Source of the DNA: Procambarus clarkii
Taxonomy: Eukaryota; Arthropoda; Malacostraca; Decapoda; Cambaridae
Length of the DNA stretch: 64,000 nucleotides
Direction: 5' to 3'
Assembly (NCBI RefSeq): GCF_040958095.1
Contig: NC_091193.1
Coordinates: 33,120,114 to 33,184,113, forward strand
This document shows positions 10,691 through 19,950 of the stretch, piece by piece. Positions within the stretch are counted from its first letter, which is position 1; each line of letters opens with the position of its first letter. The notes beneath the pieces were generated by a model. The model saw only the letters and a list, made by a program, of their open reading frames with translations. It was not told the DNA's origin and did not search any database. A program made the position numbers and the translations under genes.

Positions 10691-11545
10691 AATCTTACTA
10701 GGATTCTAACATTACTCTTGATGCTTATATTACTATTGTCTTGTTCTATAATTATTATAGTATCCAGTTGGATGATATTAGATTCTTGTATGTTATATAT
10801 TGTAGCATGCTGTTGTGTGCCTGAGTTGCATTATATTGTATGAGGCTTTTGCAAGTATTTTCATGTTTGTTTCTCCGTGTGGGGGGTTGACCATATTTGG
10901 ATGTGGCCAGTGTGGGAACTTGATGTCAAGCGAGTGAGTATAGTTCAACCTTGACTAATTCTTATTATTGTTTGCCAGTAAATTATATTGAGTAATGTAA
11001 CATTATTATATACTCTTATGATTAATAATGATTTGAATATTAGTACTACATTTTGTTAGTAGAATTTCTACAATAGTTTATGTAGATGTTTAGTTGATAT
11101 TGTGGTAGATCCGGGTAGCCCTGGTATCCGACGCTTGGGCAGAGGCTGGCAGCTTTGGTCGAGAGGAGACATGTTTTAAGTTAAGTCCTTGGTAATAGTT
11201 ATTTTAGCTAATACTCGGTTAATTCTCTAGTTAGATGATTGTGTATTTTCCCAAATTAGAATTCATGTGCTGGTGTGATTGCTCATTGCTCAATAAGGAT
11301 TTTATTGATATTATTGCATGCTAAAGAATATTTCTGACTATTATCTGTATTATTTAATTGTTATGTTTGTCAACCTTAGCGTAAATACATTGTTTCCCCA
11401 AGTTATGCAGTGTTTTATTCCCCTTTACCCCTAGACACCTGTTGGCAAGGGGTACGCCAATTGCTGAAAGCGGCGGAGGGTCACATTTTGACCAAACCCC
11501 TTTGCAGTTTTCAAAATATCCCAAACATCCCAAATTCGATACCTG
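10691..11545. other. AT-rich intergenic or intronic stretch, nothing recognised
   Basis: No gene, RNA or clear repeat was seen between the Y2 repeat and the first LTR. Short AT-rich words predominate. The five bases before the LTR are acctg. Confidence 0.5.
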
Positions 11546-11826
11546 TGTTGTAATCCACAAGTTAGTAGGAATTATTAGCTAGAGGATCATTACTACAACA
11601 CTTAACGAATGATGATTGGAAGTACATGTTAAGTAGACAGACTATGGATCACATATCTAAGAAAGGTCAATGGATTATGACCGAAGCTGTTTAGCCAAAT
11701 TAATAATTCCTGGAAAGAGGAATTATTCTTCGTCAGGCTTCAAGGATCAAGGTTACCGCTCTAGGGATAAGGTTAATCGGATTTTACCTTCCTTGAGAGG
11801 CGTAGTGAAATGTTTGAGGCCATGGT

Positions 11827-12095
11827 CGGGAGCCGGTCGGCCGAGCGAGGGAGCCGGTCGGCCGAGCGGACAGCACGCTGGACTTGTGATCCTGTGGTCC
11901 TGGGTTCGATCCAGGCGCCGGCGAGAAACAATGGGCAGAGTTTCTTTCACCCTATGCCCCTGTTACCTAGCAGTAAAATAGGTACCTGGGTGTCAGTCAG
12001 CTGTCACGGGCTGCTTCCTGGGGGTGGAGGCCTGGTCGAGGACCGGGCCGCGGGGACACTAAAGCCCCGAAATCATCTCAAGATAACCTCAAGAT
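11827..12095 (+). mobile_element. tRNA-derived SINE inside LTR 1
   Basis: Flanked by the 5-bp target duplication atggt (11822-11826 and 12096-12100). The empty site is preserved in LTR 2. The head includes ccgagcggacagcacgctgg and the box B-like gggttcgatcc. The tail shares tcgaggaccgggccgcgggg and ccccgaaatcatctc with the SINEs at 2836 and 42817. A short tandem duplication (gagccggtcggccgagcg) lies at its 5' end. Confidence 0.85.
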
Positions 12096-12446
12096 ATGGT
12101 TGGCTAAAGTCAGTCTGATTGTCGGAGTTGAACTGAGAAGTCCTCTGGATCTCCGTTTGCGGCAGTAGCAAAGTGCAGCAGACAGCTATGCGAGAACCTG
12201 ATGTGATCTTAGTGACCAAGTTAAGTCTGCAGTATGTGAGTATTGAATGAAAGACTAACCGGGTGTGGAGCGTTGTAGTAATCATTCCGTATTAGGGACT
12301 TAGGCGGAAGTTACGAGTGTGGGTGGTGATCGCGGAGGTCAAGTGGTCTATGGGTATTGGAAGTGTATTGACCTAATAGAGTATGTTAATATGTTATTAT
12401 TTGTCAGAGTCTATTCTTGGTAATTAAATGACAAAACCCGACGGCC

Positions 12447-12454
12447 TTTAAATA
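12447..12454 (+). promoter_or_regulatory. Candidate LTR TATA-like box
   Basis: tttaaata in LTR 1 is conserved at 22198-22205 in LTR 2 and altered to tttaatta in LTR 3. It is a plausible core promoter element for the retrotransposon transcript, judged on sequence alone. Confidence 0.3.
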
Positions 12455-12521
12455 CCTTCCATATGTTCATTCATTGTGTTCCAGTACAAACCTAGTGGAA
12501 CGCCTCAAGGGTCTGGTGTAT

Positions 12522-12892
12522 CAACCCGTTCTCGCAAATTTAATAAGTCAATATTGACTTATTAAATATGTGCATAGGTGATATACTTAACATAATAGAT
12601 ACCCTTAAAAAGATTCATAGAAAACACCGACCTTACCTAACCTTGTTAATGTCTTAAGATAAGCATCTTATTGCTTCGTAATTACAATTATTACCTAACC
12701 TATAATAGTTATAGGTTAAGTAATAATTGTAATTACGAAGCAATAAGATGCTTATCTTAAGATACTAACAAGGTTAGGTAAGGTTGGTGTTTTCTATGAA
12801 TCTTTTTAAGGGTATCTATTATGTTTAGTATATCACCTATGCACGTAGTTAATAAGTCAATATTGACTTATTAAATTTGCGAGAACGGGTTG
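12522..12892. mobile_element. Palindromic MITE inside LTR 1
   Basis: A 371-bp near-perfect palindrome starting caacccgttctcgcaaattt and ending with its reverse complement, so almost the whole element is one inverted repeat with a short centre near 12707. It is flanked by ggtgtat (12515-12521 and 12893-12899), a 7-bp target duplication. The empty site is present in LTR 2 with one substitution. There is no coding capacity. The superfamily is not clear from the ends. Confidence 0.85.
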
Positions 12893-13000
12893 GGTGTATG
12901 TAGGAGTACCCGGTGGTAGTAACGGTTGCTGAGGCAAGGTGTTATGTGTTGTGTAATCGCTGTGTTCGGAATGAACCGGGGTTCAGCGTCACAACATATT

Positions 13001-13012
13001 TGGTGGCAGCGC
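13001..13012 (+). other. Primer binding site, internal A
   Basis: tggtggcagcgc starts four bases inside the LTR end. It matches 11 of 12 bases of the complement of the 3' end of a tRNA-Leu (UAG) as I recall that tRNA. The same site is at 22374-22385. Confidence 0.6.
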
Positions 13013-13385
13013 AAACAGGTTTTGGAACACTTTGAGAGATGAAGGAAGTGTGTTACTGGTTTTGTTGGTGAGGGAATGTTCGGGAATTGGTAGACGTCGG
13101 GTTGTGTTCAGGACGGTGGATATTGGGGTGCGGAAGGGAAGGTGTGTGGGCCAGTGAGTGGCCATAGTGGGGTGTGTGGCCAGGTGGAGTGGCCACGTTG
13201 TGCGGCAGGGAAAAGTCCAATAAGAGGTGGAAACAGTAGTGTGGGGAACTGATAAGTGACGTTGTTAATGGTGGCTTAAAATTATAAGTGATTCTAGTGA
13301 GATTAAGGGAATAAGGCCAAGTAAGGTTACTGTACGGCAAAGCGTCAAGCTGGTTCATACACGAGCACATAAGGGGCGAGTAGCC

Positions 13386-15140
13386 ATGACGGGTACGGGT
13401 AGTAATAGGGGCGCCAGTGGCCAGGCCACGAGTAATGTCGGTCAGGGTGAGAGTGGTGATAACACGGCGGCGTTGCTTACGGCGCAGGCGGCAGCGTCAG
13501 AGACAATTGGGCAGGTTGCACAGTGGTTGAAAAATGTGTTGAGCACGCATGAGACGACTAACGCAGGACCTAAGGTATATGGAGACATACCCACGTTTTG
13601 GGGCGCCAAACGGGATTCGAAAGGTCAGTTACTGACGGATATTAGAACATTTTTCTTTGCTCTAGAGAAGGCGACTAGTGTGGGGTCATGGTCGGATCAG
13701 GCAAAGATTGCATTGGCATATTCCAAGGTGAAAGGGGAAGCAAAGACCCTGCTCAACTCGGCGGAAATTAGAGAGATAAATAGTTATAGCGAGTTTAAGC
13801 AGGAGCTGATAGATCATTACGATGTGCAGCACGATGCAGTAGAACTAAAGGCTCAGTTAGCTGCACTTAAACGAGAACCAGGGGAACAATTAAGGGCGTT
13901 TGGCCATAGAATAAGACTCTTGGGTGATGTGATTGAGCGGACGGAAACGCAGTTCACGGGGGTAGTAAGAGATTCTATGCAACGGAGTGTTTTTTTTGGT
14001 GCATTACCGCGGGAAAGTGCGTTACACTGCAGGGAAGCTAAGTCTTTTAAGGAAGCGGTGAAACATGCAGTGTTTTGGGCGGAGAATAGCCCGACACATA
14101 AACTGACAGAGGATGACATTTTCAAGGAAGTGTCCCCTAAGGAAGAGGCAAATCTTGCAGACACGCAAGAGAGACAGGTTCAGCTCTGGGCCCCAGTAGC
14201 TCAGCCAGTGGAGGATGGACCCGCGGCGGGGGTCACACATTCCAAGGGCAAGGGGCGAGGTGCTCCTCGACGTAACAATAATAAGGGCTGGGAGCCAAGG
14301 GTGTTCCAGGGACACAATACGAGTGGGGTGTCGCGGGGACCCCATCAGAGTACTCGCGGGCAGCGAGGAGGCTATAATCAAGGGGCACGTGGAGGCAGGT
14401 TCACTCCTGCTCCACCACGATACACGCCTGCTCAGGGAGCAACAGGAATGTACCACCAGAACCAGGGTACCGGTAGAGGGTATCCCCGGGGAACGGGGTA
14501 CACTGCAGGTAAACACGAGCCAGAACGACCTAAGCAGACAAAAGTGTGTAAGCTGTGTGGTGACGGTGGTCACTTGGCCTGGCAGTGTAAGCTTTTTGTT
14601 CCGCCTAATTACCCAGTGTGTACAGTAGGGGGTGGGGGACAGTGGTTGTGTACCGTCGGGTCGGGTCATCCCATAAAGGTGCATTTACGGTTAAAGGGCA
14701 CTATCTATACAGCCTTGGTGGACACCGGTGCTTCCGTGTCCATCATGAGTCGTAGCGTGTTAGGAGCAGACGTCAGGCTGATACCTAACAACAGGAGATT
14801 AACGGCGGTGGGGGATAATGCGTTGCGGGTGTTGGGAGAGACAACTGTGGATTTCCAGCTAGAAGATAGATGGTTTAAACATAGTTTTGTAGTAATACAG
14901 GATATAGGGCTGAAACATACCAACATTATCCTGGGAATTGATTTCCTCGAAAAATACTCATGTACCATAGCGTTCAGCGCAAGGGGGAATAAATTGGTAT
15001 GTGGGGGTCAAGCGGTAGACGTTAACAAGGTGAGTAGTAGAGAAGGAGTAGCAGTAGTGGTAACTCGGCTGGGGACCAGAATATACAGTGGGCAGTCACG
15101 GTACCCAGGGATGTCACCATTCCGGGAGAAGCATCCTTAG
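13386..15140 (+). CDS. gag: Ty3/gypsy Gag-protease polyprotein, copy A
   Basis: 584 codons from the first ATG of the frame. Residues 60-280 form the capsid-like Gag region (FWGAK near 71, helical Leu/Lys-rich stretch). Residues 287-385 are rich in Arg and Gly. A CCHC zinc knuckle has C388, C391, H396 and C401. The aspartic protease signature DTGAS is at 446-450, with the second retropepsin motif ILGIDFL near 515. Gag packages the element RNA and the protease processes the polyprotein. RT lies in the -1 frame and its open frame overlaps the end of this one by roughly 100 nt, which suggests a frameshift-expressed pol. The frame is fully open, unlike copy B, where a LINE interrupts the knuckle. 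Confidence 0.9.
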   Translation: MTGTGSNRGASGQATSNVGQGESGDNTAALLTAQAAASETIGQVAQWLKNVLSTHETTNAGPKVYGDIPTFWGAKRDSKGQLLTDIRTFFFALEKATSVGSWSDQAKIALAYSKVKGEAKTLLNSAEIREINSYSEFKQELIDHYDVQHDAVELKAQLAALKREPGEQLRAFGHRIRLLGDVIERTETQFTGVVRDSMQRSVFFGALPRESALHCREAKSFKEAVKHAVFWAENSPTHKLTEDDIFKEVSPKEEANLADTQERQVQLWAPVAQPVEDGPAAGVTHSKGKGRGAPRRNNNKGWEPRVFQGHNTSGVSRGPHQSTRGQRGGYNQGARGGRFTPAPPRYTPAQGATGMYHQNQGTGRGYPRGTGYTAGKHEPERPKQTKVCKLCGDGGHLAWQCKLFVPPNYPVCTVGGGGQWLCTVGSGHPIKVHLRLKGTIYTALVDTGASVSIMSRSVLGADVRLIPNNRRLTAVGDNALRVLGETTVDFQLEDRWFKHSFVVIQDIGLKHTNIILGIDFLEKYSCTIAFSARGNKLVCGGQAVDVNKVSSREGVAVVVTRLGTRIYSGQSRYPGMSPFREKHP

Positions 15141-15976
15141 TGATTAAAATGGCATGTAAAGCCAAGGGATTAGACGTTGTGCAAATTGAGCCATTGGATA
15201 ATCCAGCAGGGTTGGTGATAATGGAGACTATTGAAGACATAAATGAAGGGGTAATTCGGTTGAGGGTTTTTAATCCCTCTCGGTGGCCAGTCACCTTGAG
15301 TAAGCATGCACAGGTAGCGTGGGCGCACCCTGTGGAGGAGATTATTGCAGCCATGTCAGTAAGTCAGAGTGAGGGCGACGAGGATAGAATGGATAAATTA
15401 ATGGGAATAGTGGATAGGATGTCCATGGAAAGGGAGGTTAAGGAAGCCTTAAGGGGCTTAGTAAGGGAGTTCCCGGATGTTTTTGCGTTGAGAGGGGAAC
15501 CCCCGGGGTGCATTACTCAAGGAGCACATAGGATTGACGTAGAGGGCGCACATCCCTTATATACGAGAGCATATAGCATACCAGTGGCACACCAGAGGGA
15601 GGTGAAAGAGGAGATAAGCCAGCTAAGGGATCATGATATCATTGAACCATCCAGTTCACCGTGGCACAGCCCTCTCGTAGTAGTCAGGAAAAAGAATGGG
15701 GGAGTGAGGTTATGCGTAGATTTCCGCAGAATAAACAAGCTGACGAAAGACGAAGCATACCCATTACCAAACATACAGGACACATTGACACACTTGAAGG
15801 GTACACAATATTTTACCACATTAGACCTACTCAGTGGGTATCACCAGATACCGCTGGAGGAAGAGTCGAGGGAAATCACAGCGTTTAGTGCGTGCAACAA
15901 CGACCTCTGGCAATATAAACCACTTCCAACGAGCTCTGGCAATATAAACCACTTCCAACGAGCTCTGGCAATATAA
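15140..15976 (+). pseudogene. pol: Ty3/gypsy reverse transcriptase N-terminal half, copy A (broken)
   Basis: Shows the fingers and palm of a gypsy RT: VVVRKKNGGVRLCVDFRRIN near 180-199 and TTLDLLSGYHQI with catalytic Asp229. The frame then enters the 29-bp minisatellite at 15905 and stops at 15974-15976. The rest of RT resumes at 16457. The listed start is only the first Met; the open pol frame begins upstream inside the gag-protease frame. Confidence 0.85.
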
Positions 15977-16447
15977 ACCACTTCCAACGAGCTCTGGCAA
16001 TATAAACCACTTCCAACGAGCTCTGGCAATATAAACCACTTCCAACGAGCTCTGGCAATATAAACCACTTCCAACGACCTCTGGCAATATAAACCACTTC
16101 CAACGAGCTCTGGCAATATAAACCACTTCCAACGACCTCTGGCAATATAAACCACTTCCAACGACCTCTGGCAATATAAACCACTTCCAACGACCTCTGG
16201 CAATATAAACCACTTCCAACGAGCTCTGGCAATATAAACCACTTCCAACGAGCTCTGGCAATATAAACCACTTCCAACGAGCTCTGGCAATATAAACCAC
16301 TTCCAACGACCTCTGGCAATATAAACAACTTCCAACGACCTCTGGCAATATAAACCACTTCCAACGACCTCTGGCAATATAAACCACTTCCAACGAGCTC
16401 TGGCAATATAAACCACTTCCAACGAGCTCTGGCAATATAAACGACTT
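15905..16447. repeat. 29-bp intragenic minisatellite in RT, copy A (19 units)
   Basis: ctctggcaatataaa recurs 19 times at a constant 29-bp spacing from 15905 to 16427. Units alternate gagctctgg and gacctctgg. The unit derives from RT codons just before the conserved Pro-Phe-Gly-Leu motif. Because 29 is not a multiple of three, the array passes through all frames and introduces stops on the coding strand. On the opposite strand it stays open and produces long meaningless frames. Confidence 0.95.
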
Positions 16448-16456
16448 CCTTTCGGG

Positions 16457-16672
16457 TTGAAGTCAGCACCTGCTGTGTTCAGTAGGCTAATGATGAGTGT
16501 ATTATCGGGGTTGATAGGTCCCACAGCGTTGCTGTACCTCGATGACGTAATCGTGCTGGGAAAGTCATTAGAGGAGCACATGCATAATTTGAGGAAACTC
16601 TTGCTAAGGCTGAGGTCACACAACCTCAAAGTGAATTTCGAAAAATGCAGTTTTTTTTTGGAGAATCGGTAA
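16457..16672 (+). pseudogene. pol: RT C-terminal part with YLDD, copy A
   Basis: Contains the motif around SAPAVFSRLM and the catalytic YLDD at 16535-16546. The frame ends at 16672 because the T run at 16651-16659 is 9 long; RNase H continues in another frame. Copy B has 8 T at the matching place. Confidence 0.85.
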
Positions 16673-17340
16673 CATTCCTGGGTCATACAGTGGGCCGGAT
16701 GGGTATCAGTCCATTGCCAGATAAAACCAGGGATATTCAAGAGTTACCAGTTCCACAGAACAAGAAAGAGTGCAGATCTTTCCTGGGGTTGGTTAGCTAT
16801 TATCGGCGATTTATTAAAGATTTTTCAAAACTTGCAAGACCATTACATCAGATCAGTGGACTTGCAGAGTTCGTGTGGGGGAAGGAACAACAGCAGGCGT
16901 TCCAGGTACTGAGGGCTGCTGTCAGCTCTCGCAGTATCTTGGCGCACCCAGATTTTAGCAAACCATTTCTGGTGTATGCGGATGCTTCTGGCGCAGCGAT
17001 AGGTGGTGTGGTAGCTCAGGTGGATGAGCGAGGACGGGAGCGTCCCATTGCATTTTGTTCACGAGTACTATGTCCTGCAGAGAGGAACTATAGTACGATT
17101 GAGAGGGAAGCGCTAGCGATCACATTCATATTACAACGGAACCGGTACATCTTGCTTGGACATGAAATTTGGCTCAGAAGCGATCACAAACCCCTTAAGT
17201 ATGTGTTCGAGTCCAAGGAGCCTTGTCAGCGGCTGGCACGGTGGGTTACCTCGCTCTCAGAGTTTAACATTACAAACTTTGAACATGTACCAAGGAAAAG
17301 CAATGTGTCGCTGACGCGTTGTCAAGGTGTCACAATGTAG
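16645..17340 (+). pseudogene. pol: RT connection and RNase H domain, copy A
   Basis: Begins with FLGHTVG and the RT thumb (SFLGLVSYYRRFI). RNase H follows, with catalytic residues visible as YADAS (Asp112), TIEREAL (Glu154) and LRSDHKPL (Asp180). The frame ends in a tail different from the usual Ala-Asp-Ala-Leu-Ser-Arg ending, because one base appears to be missing near 17304. Copy B has the same break. Confidence 0.85.
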
Positions 17341-17374
17341 CAGTGGTGAGTGAAAGGGGGGAGGAAGATGTGTC

Positions 17375-18814
17375 GTGGAATGTGAGGGAGTTGATACGGA
17401 GTCAGGAAGGTTACCCCCTGAAGGGGAGGTAAGGAAGTTTTTGAGGGGTCAGCGTGCGGAGTTGAGGAAGTCACTTCCAGCCCCAGTGGATGAGTTTGTG
17501 GTTGAAGATGAGGTGTTGTATCATCTTGGTAGGGTTTCGGGTATACGGTATGAACCAGTATACCAGGCAGTCTTGACACCGGAGTTCCAGAGGACTGCAA
17601 TGTATCTGTGTCCTAACATCCCAGCAGCAGGCCATGGAGGGGAGTCCAAGACGTTGCAGAGGGCACGTCAAAGGTTCTATTGGCCATCCATGGGTAAAGA
17701 TATCAAGGTCTATGTAGCCTCTTGTGACAGTTGTCTGAGGTACAAGGCACATAGGTTGGGGGCGGAGGTGAGTACTCCCTTCGAGAGAGTACACATAGAT
17801 CTCATTGGGCCGCTACCACAAGCTCATTCAGGGGCGAGGTACATATTTGTAGCAGTGGATGCACTCGCACGGTTCACTGTGGTGAGTGCACTCCGTTCTA
17901 AGTCGGCAGAGGATGTGACCCAGGCCATGGTGGAAAGTGTGTTAACCAGGTTTGGGGCTCCTCAACAAGTTGTGTCAGACCAAGGGTCAGAGTTTATCAA
18001 TCAAGTATTTCAAAGCATCGCGAGTGTGTATCAATTCAAACATACTCCAGTGCTGGCATATCGACCATCGGCGAATGGTTTGGTTGAAAGACACAATGCT
18101 GAAGTAATCAGTATTCTGCGGCATTTGGCTGCTGATGATGTGCTTGCATGGGATCAGAGTTTGTCGATGGTGGAGTCGGCGCTCAACACGGCGTTCAATA
18201 GGTCGGTGGGAGAAACCCCGCATTTTTTGTTGCATGGGTTCGATCCCCGACTTCCGTTCACGACGTTCACAAGCAAGCAACAGCCATGCTATGCGTTAGA
18301 CTTCAAAAGTGTTGTCTGTAGGCGAGCAACCAAGGCATTTGACTTGGTGAAACTACATTTAAGAAAGTCGACAGAGGTAGCAGAGGCATATTATAATGCG
18401 CGGAACAAGGTCCAAGCAAAGGTGATCAATGAAGGTGATAGGGTATTCGTGAAGCAGATGCACGCTCAGGCAGAAGGTAAGTTGGCACCCAAGTTTGTGG
18501 GGCCATGTCGGGTAATTAGCAAAAAGAATGCAGAAGTGAAGGTTAAGGTGCTAAACACAGGGCATGTGTTCTCCTGTCACCCAGACCGCGTCTATACACT
18601 GACCGGTCAGGCAAGTGAGGAGCCATACCCTACGGGGAGTGTGCCAGGGGAGAGCACACCAGCGGCTGAGAACATAGGTAGGGGTACGAGGAGTTGGCAT
18701 TCAAAGGTAGATAACACAGAACAGCCTTCGCAGGACCGGGGACAAGGTCCACAGGCGACGGTGACACATCGCTATCCGACCCGCTCTCGTGGGGTCATGA
18801 ACACAGGAGCATAG
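17375..18814 (+). CDS. pol: Ty3/gypsy integrase, copy A
   Basis: 479 codons; the listed start is only the first Met of the open frame. The zinc-binding domain keeps His87, Cys117 and Cys120, but the expected first His is Pro80. The catalytic core has Asp142 (HIDLIG), Asp202 (SDQGSEF) and Glu238 (NGLVERHN), giving the D-x59-D-x35-E spacing of retroelement integrases. A GPY/F-like module (KFVGPCRVI) and a basic tail with RYPTRSRG follow. It would insert the cDNA into the host genome. It is disconnected from RNase H by the upstream frame break. Confidence 0.9.
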   Translation: MECEGVDTESGRLPPEGEVRKFLRGQRAELRKSLPAPVDEFVVEDEVLYHLGRVSGIRYEPVYQAVLTPEFQRTAMYLCPNIPAAGHGGESKTLQRARQRFYWPSMGKDIKVYVASCDSCLRYKAHRLGAEVSTPFERVHIDLIGPLPQAHSGARYIFVAVDALARFTVVSALRSKSAEDVTQAMVESVLTRFGAPQQVVSDQGSEFINQVFQSIASVYQFKHTPVLAYRPSANGLVERHNAEVISILRHLAADDVLAWDQSLSMVESALNTAFNRSVGETPHFLLHGFDPRLPFTTFTSKQQPCYALDFKSVVCRRATKAFDLVKLHLRKSTEVAEAYYNARNKVQAKVINEGDRVFVKQMHAQAEGKLAPKFVGPCRVISKKNAEVKVKVLNTGHVFSCHPDRVYTLTGQASEEPYPTGSVPGESTPAAENIGRGTRSWHSKVDNTEQPSQDRGQGPQATVTHRYPTRSRGVMNTGA

Positions 18815-18821
18815 TATGTAC

Positions 18822-19950
18822 TGTAGAGTAGTGCATGGCCATGGTAGTTTTGTAGAGTGTGGGGTAGTGTGTAGAGTGTGGTGTTGAGTGGTGCATGGGC
18901 ATGGTAGTTTTGTAGAGTGTGGGGTAGTGTGTAGAGTGTGGTGTTGAGTGGTGCATGGGCATGGTAGTTTTGTAGAGTGTGGGGGTAGTGTGTAGAGTGT
19001 GGTGTTGAGTGGGGCATGGTAGTTTTGTAGAGTGTGGGGGTAGTGTGTAGAGTGCGGTGTTGAGTGGTGCATGGCCATGGTAGTTTTGTAGAGTGTGGGG
19101 TAGTGTGTAGAGTGCGGTGTTGAGTGGTGCATGGGCATGGTAGTTTTGTAGAGTGTGGGGTAGTGTGTAGAGTGCGGTGTTGAGTGGTGCATGGGCATGG
19201 TAGTTTTGTAGAGTGTGGAGTAGTGTGTAGAGTGTGGTGTTGAGTGGTGCATGGGCATGGTAGTTTTGTAGAGTGTGGGGTAGTGTGTAGAGTGTGGTGT
19301 TGAGTGGTGCATGGGCATGGTAGTTTTGTAGAGTGTGGGGTAGTGTGTAGAGTGTGGTGTTGAGTGGTGCATGGGCATGGTAGTTTTGTAGAGTGTGGGG
19401 TAGTGTGTAGAGTGTGGTGTTGAGTGGTGCATGGGCATGGCAGTTTTGTAGAGTGTGGGGTAGTGTGTAGAGTGCGGTGTTGAGTGGTGCATGGGCATGG
19501 TAGTTTTGTAGAGTGTGGGGTAGTGTGTAGAGTGTGGTGTTGAGTGGTGCATGGGCATGGTAGTTTTGTAGAGTGTGGGGTAGTGTGTAGAGTGTGGTGT
19601 TGAGTGGTGCATGGGCATGGTAGTTTTGTAGAGTGTGGGGTAGTGTGTAGAGTGCGGTGTTGAGTGGTGCATGGGCATGGTAGTTTTGTAGAGTGTGGGG
19701 TAGTGTGTAGAGTGTGGTGTTGAGTGGTGCATGGGCATGGTAGTTTTGTAGAGTGTGGGGTAGTGTGTAGAGTGTGGTGTTGAGTGGTGCATGGGCATGG
19801 TAGTTTTGTAGAGTGTGGGGTAGTGTGTAGAGTGTGGTGTTGAGTGGTGCATGGGCATGGTAGTTTTGTAGAGTGTGGGGTAGTGTGTAGAGTGCGGTGT
19901 TGAGTGGTGCATGGGCATGGTAGTTTTGTAGAGTGTGGGGTGGCTTGTAG
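18822..19950. repeat. 60-bp minisatellite after pol, copy A (19 units)
   Basis: agttttgtagagtgtgg recurs 19 times, almost all at 60-bp spacing, starting just after the integrase stop. Units vary at a few sites (gtgtggtg or gtgcggtg, one cagtttt). Copy B has six units. The strand is G/T-rich, so its complement stays open and yields long artefactual frames. Confidence 0.95.

Larger units (their letters stand above)
11546..12996 (+). repeat. LTR 1 (with nested SINE and MITE)
   Basis: It is 1451 bp. Removing the SINE with its 5-bp duplication (274 bp) and the MITE with its 7-bp duplication (378 bp) leaves 799 bp, exactly the length of LTR 2. It differs from LTR 2 at about a dozen positions by eye. 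A TATA-like tttaaata lies at 12447-12454. Confidence 0.9.

Noticed and set aside
14022..14684. 220-codon minus-strand frame in gag A
   Set aside because: Lies opposite gag-protease, which has clear domains; the copy in B (23395-23889) is cut by the LINE.
15827..16740. Minus-strand frames of up to 299 codons with repeated Trp-Phe-Ile-Leu-Pro-Glu units
   Set aside because: Antisense of the 29-bp array in the RT gene; the shared pattern in several frames shows it is a by-product.
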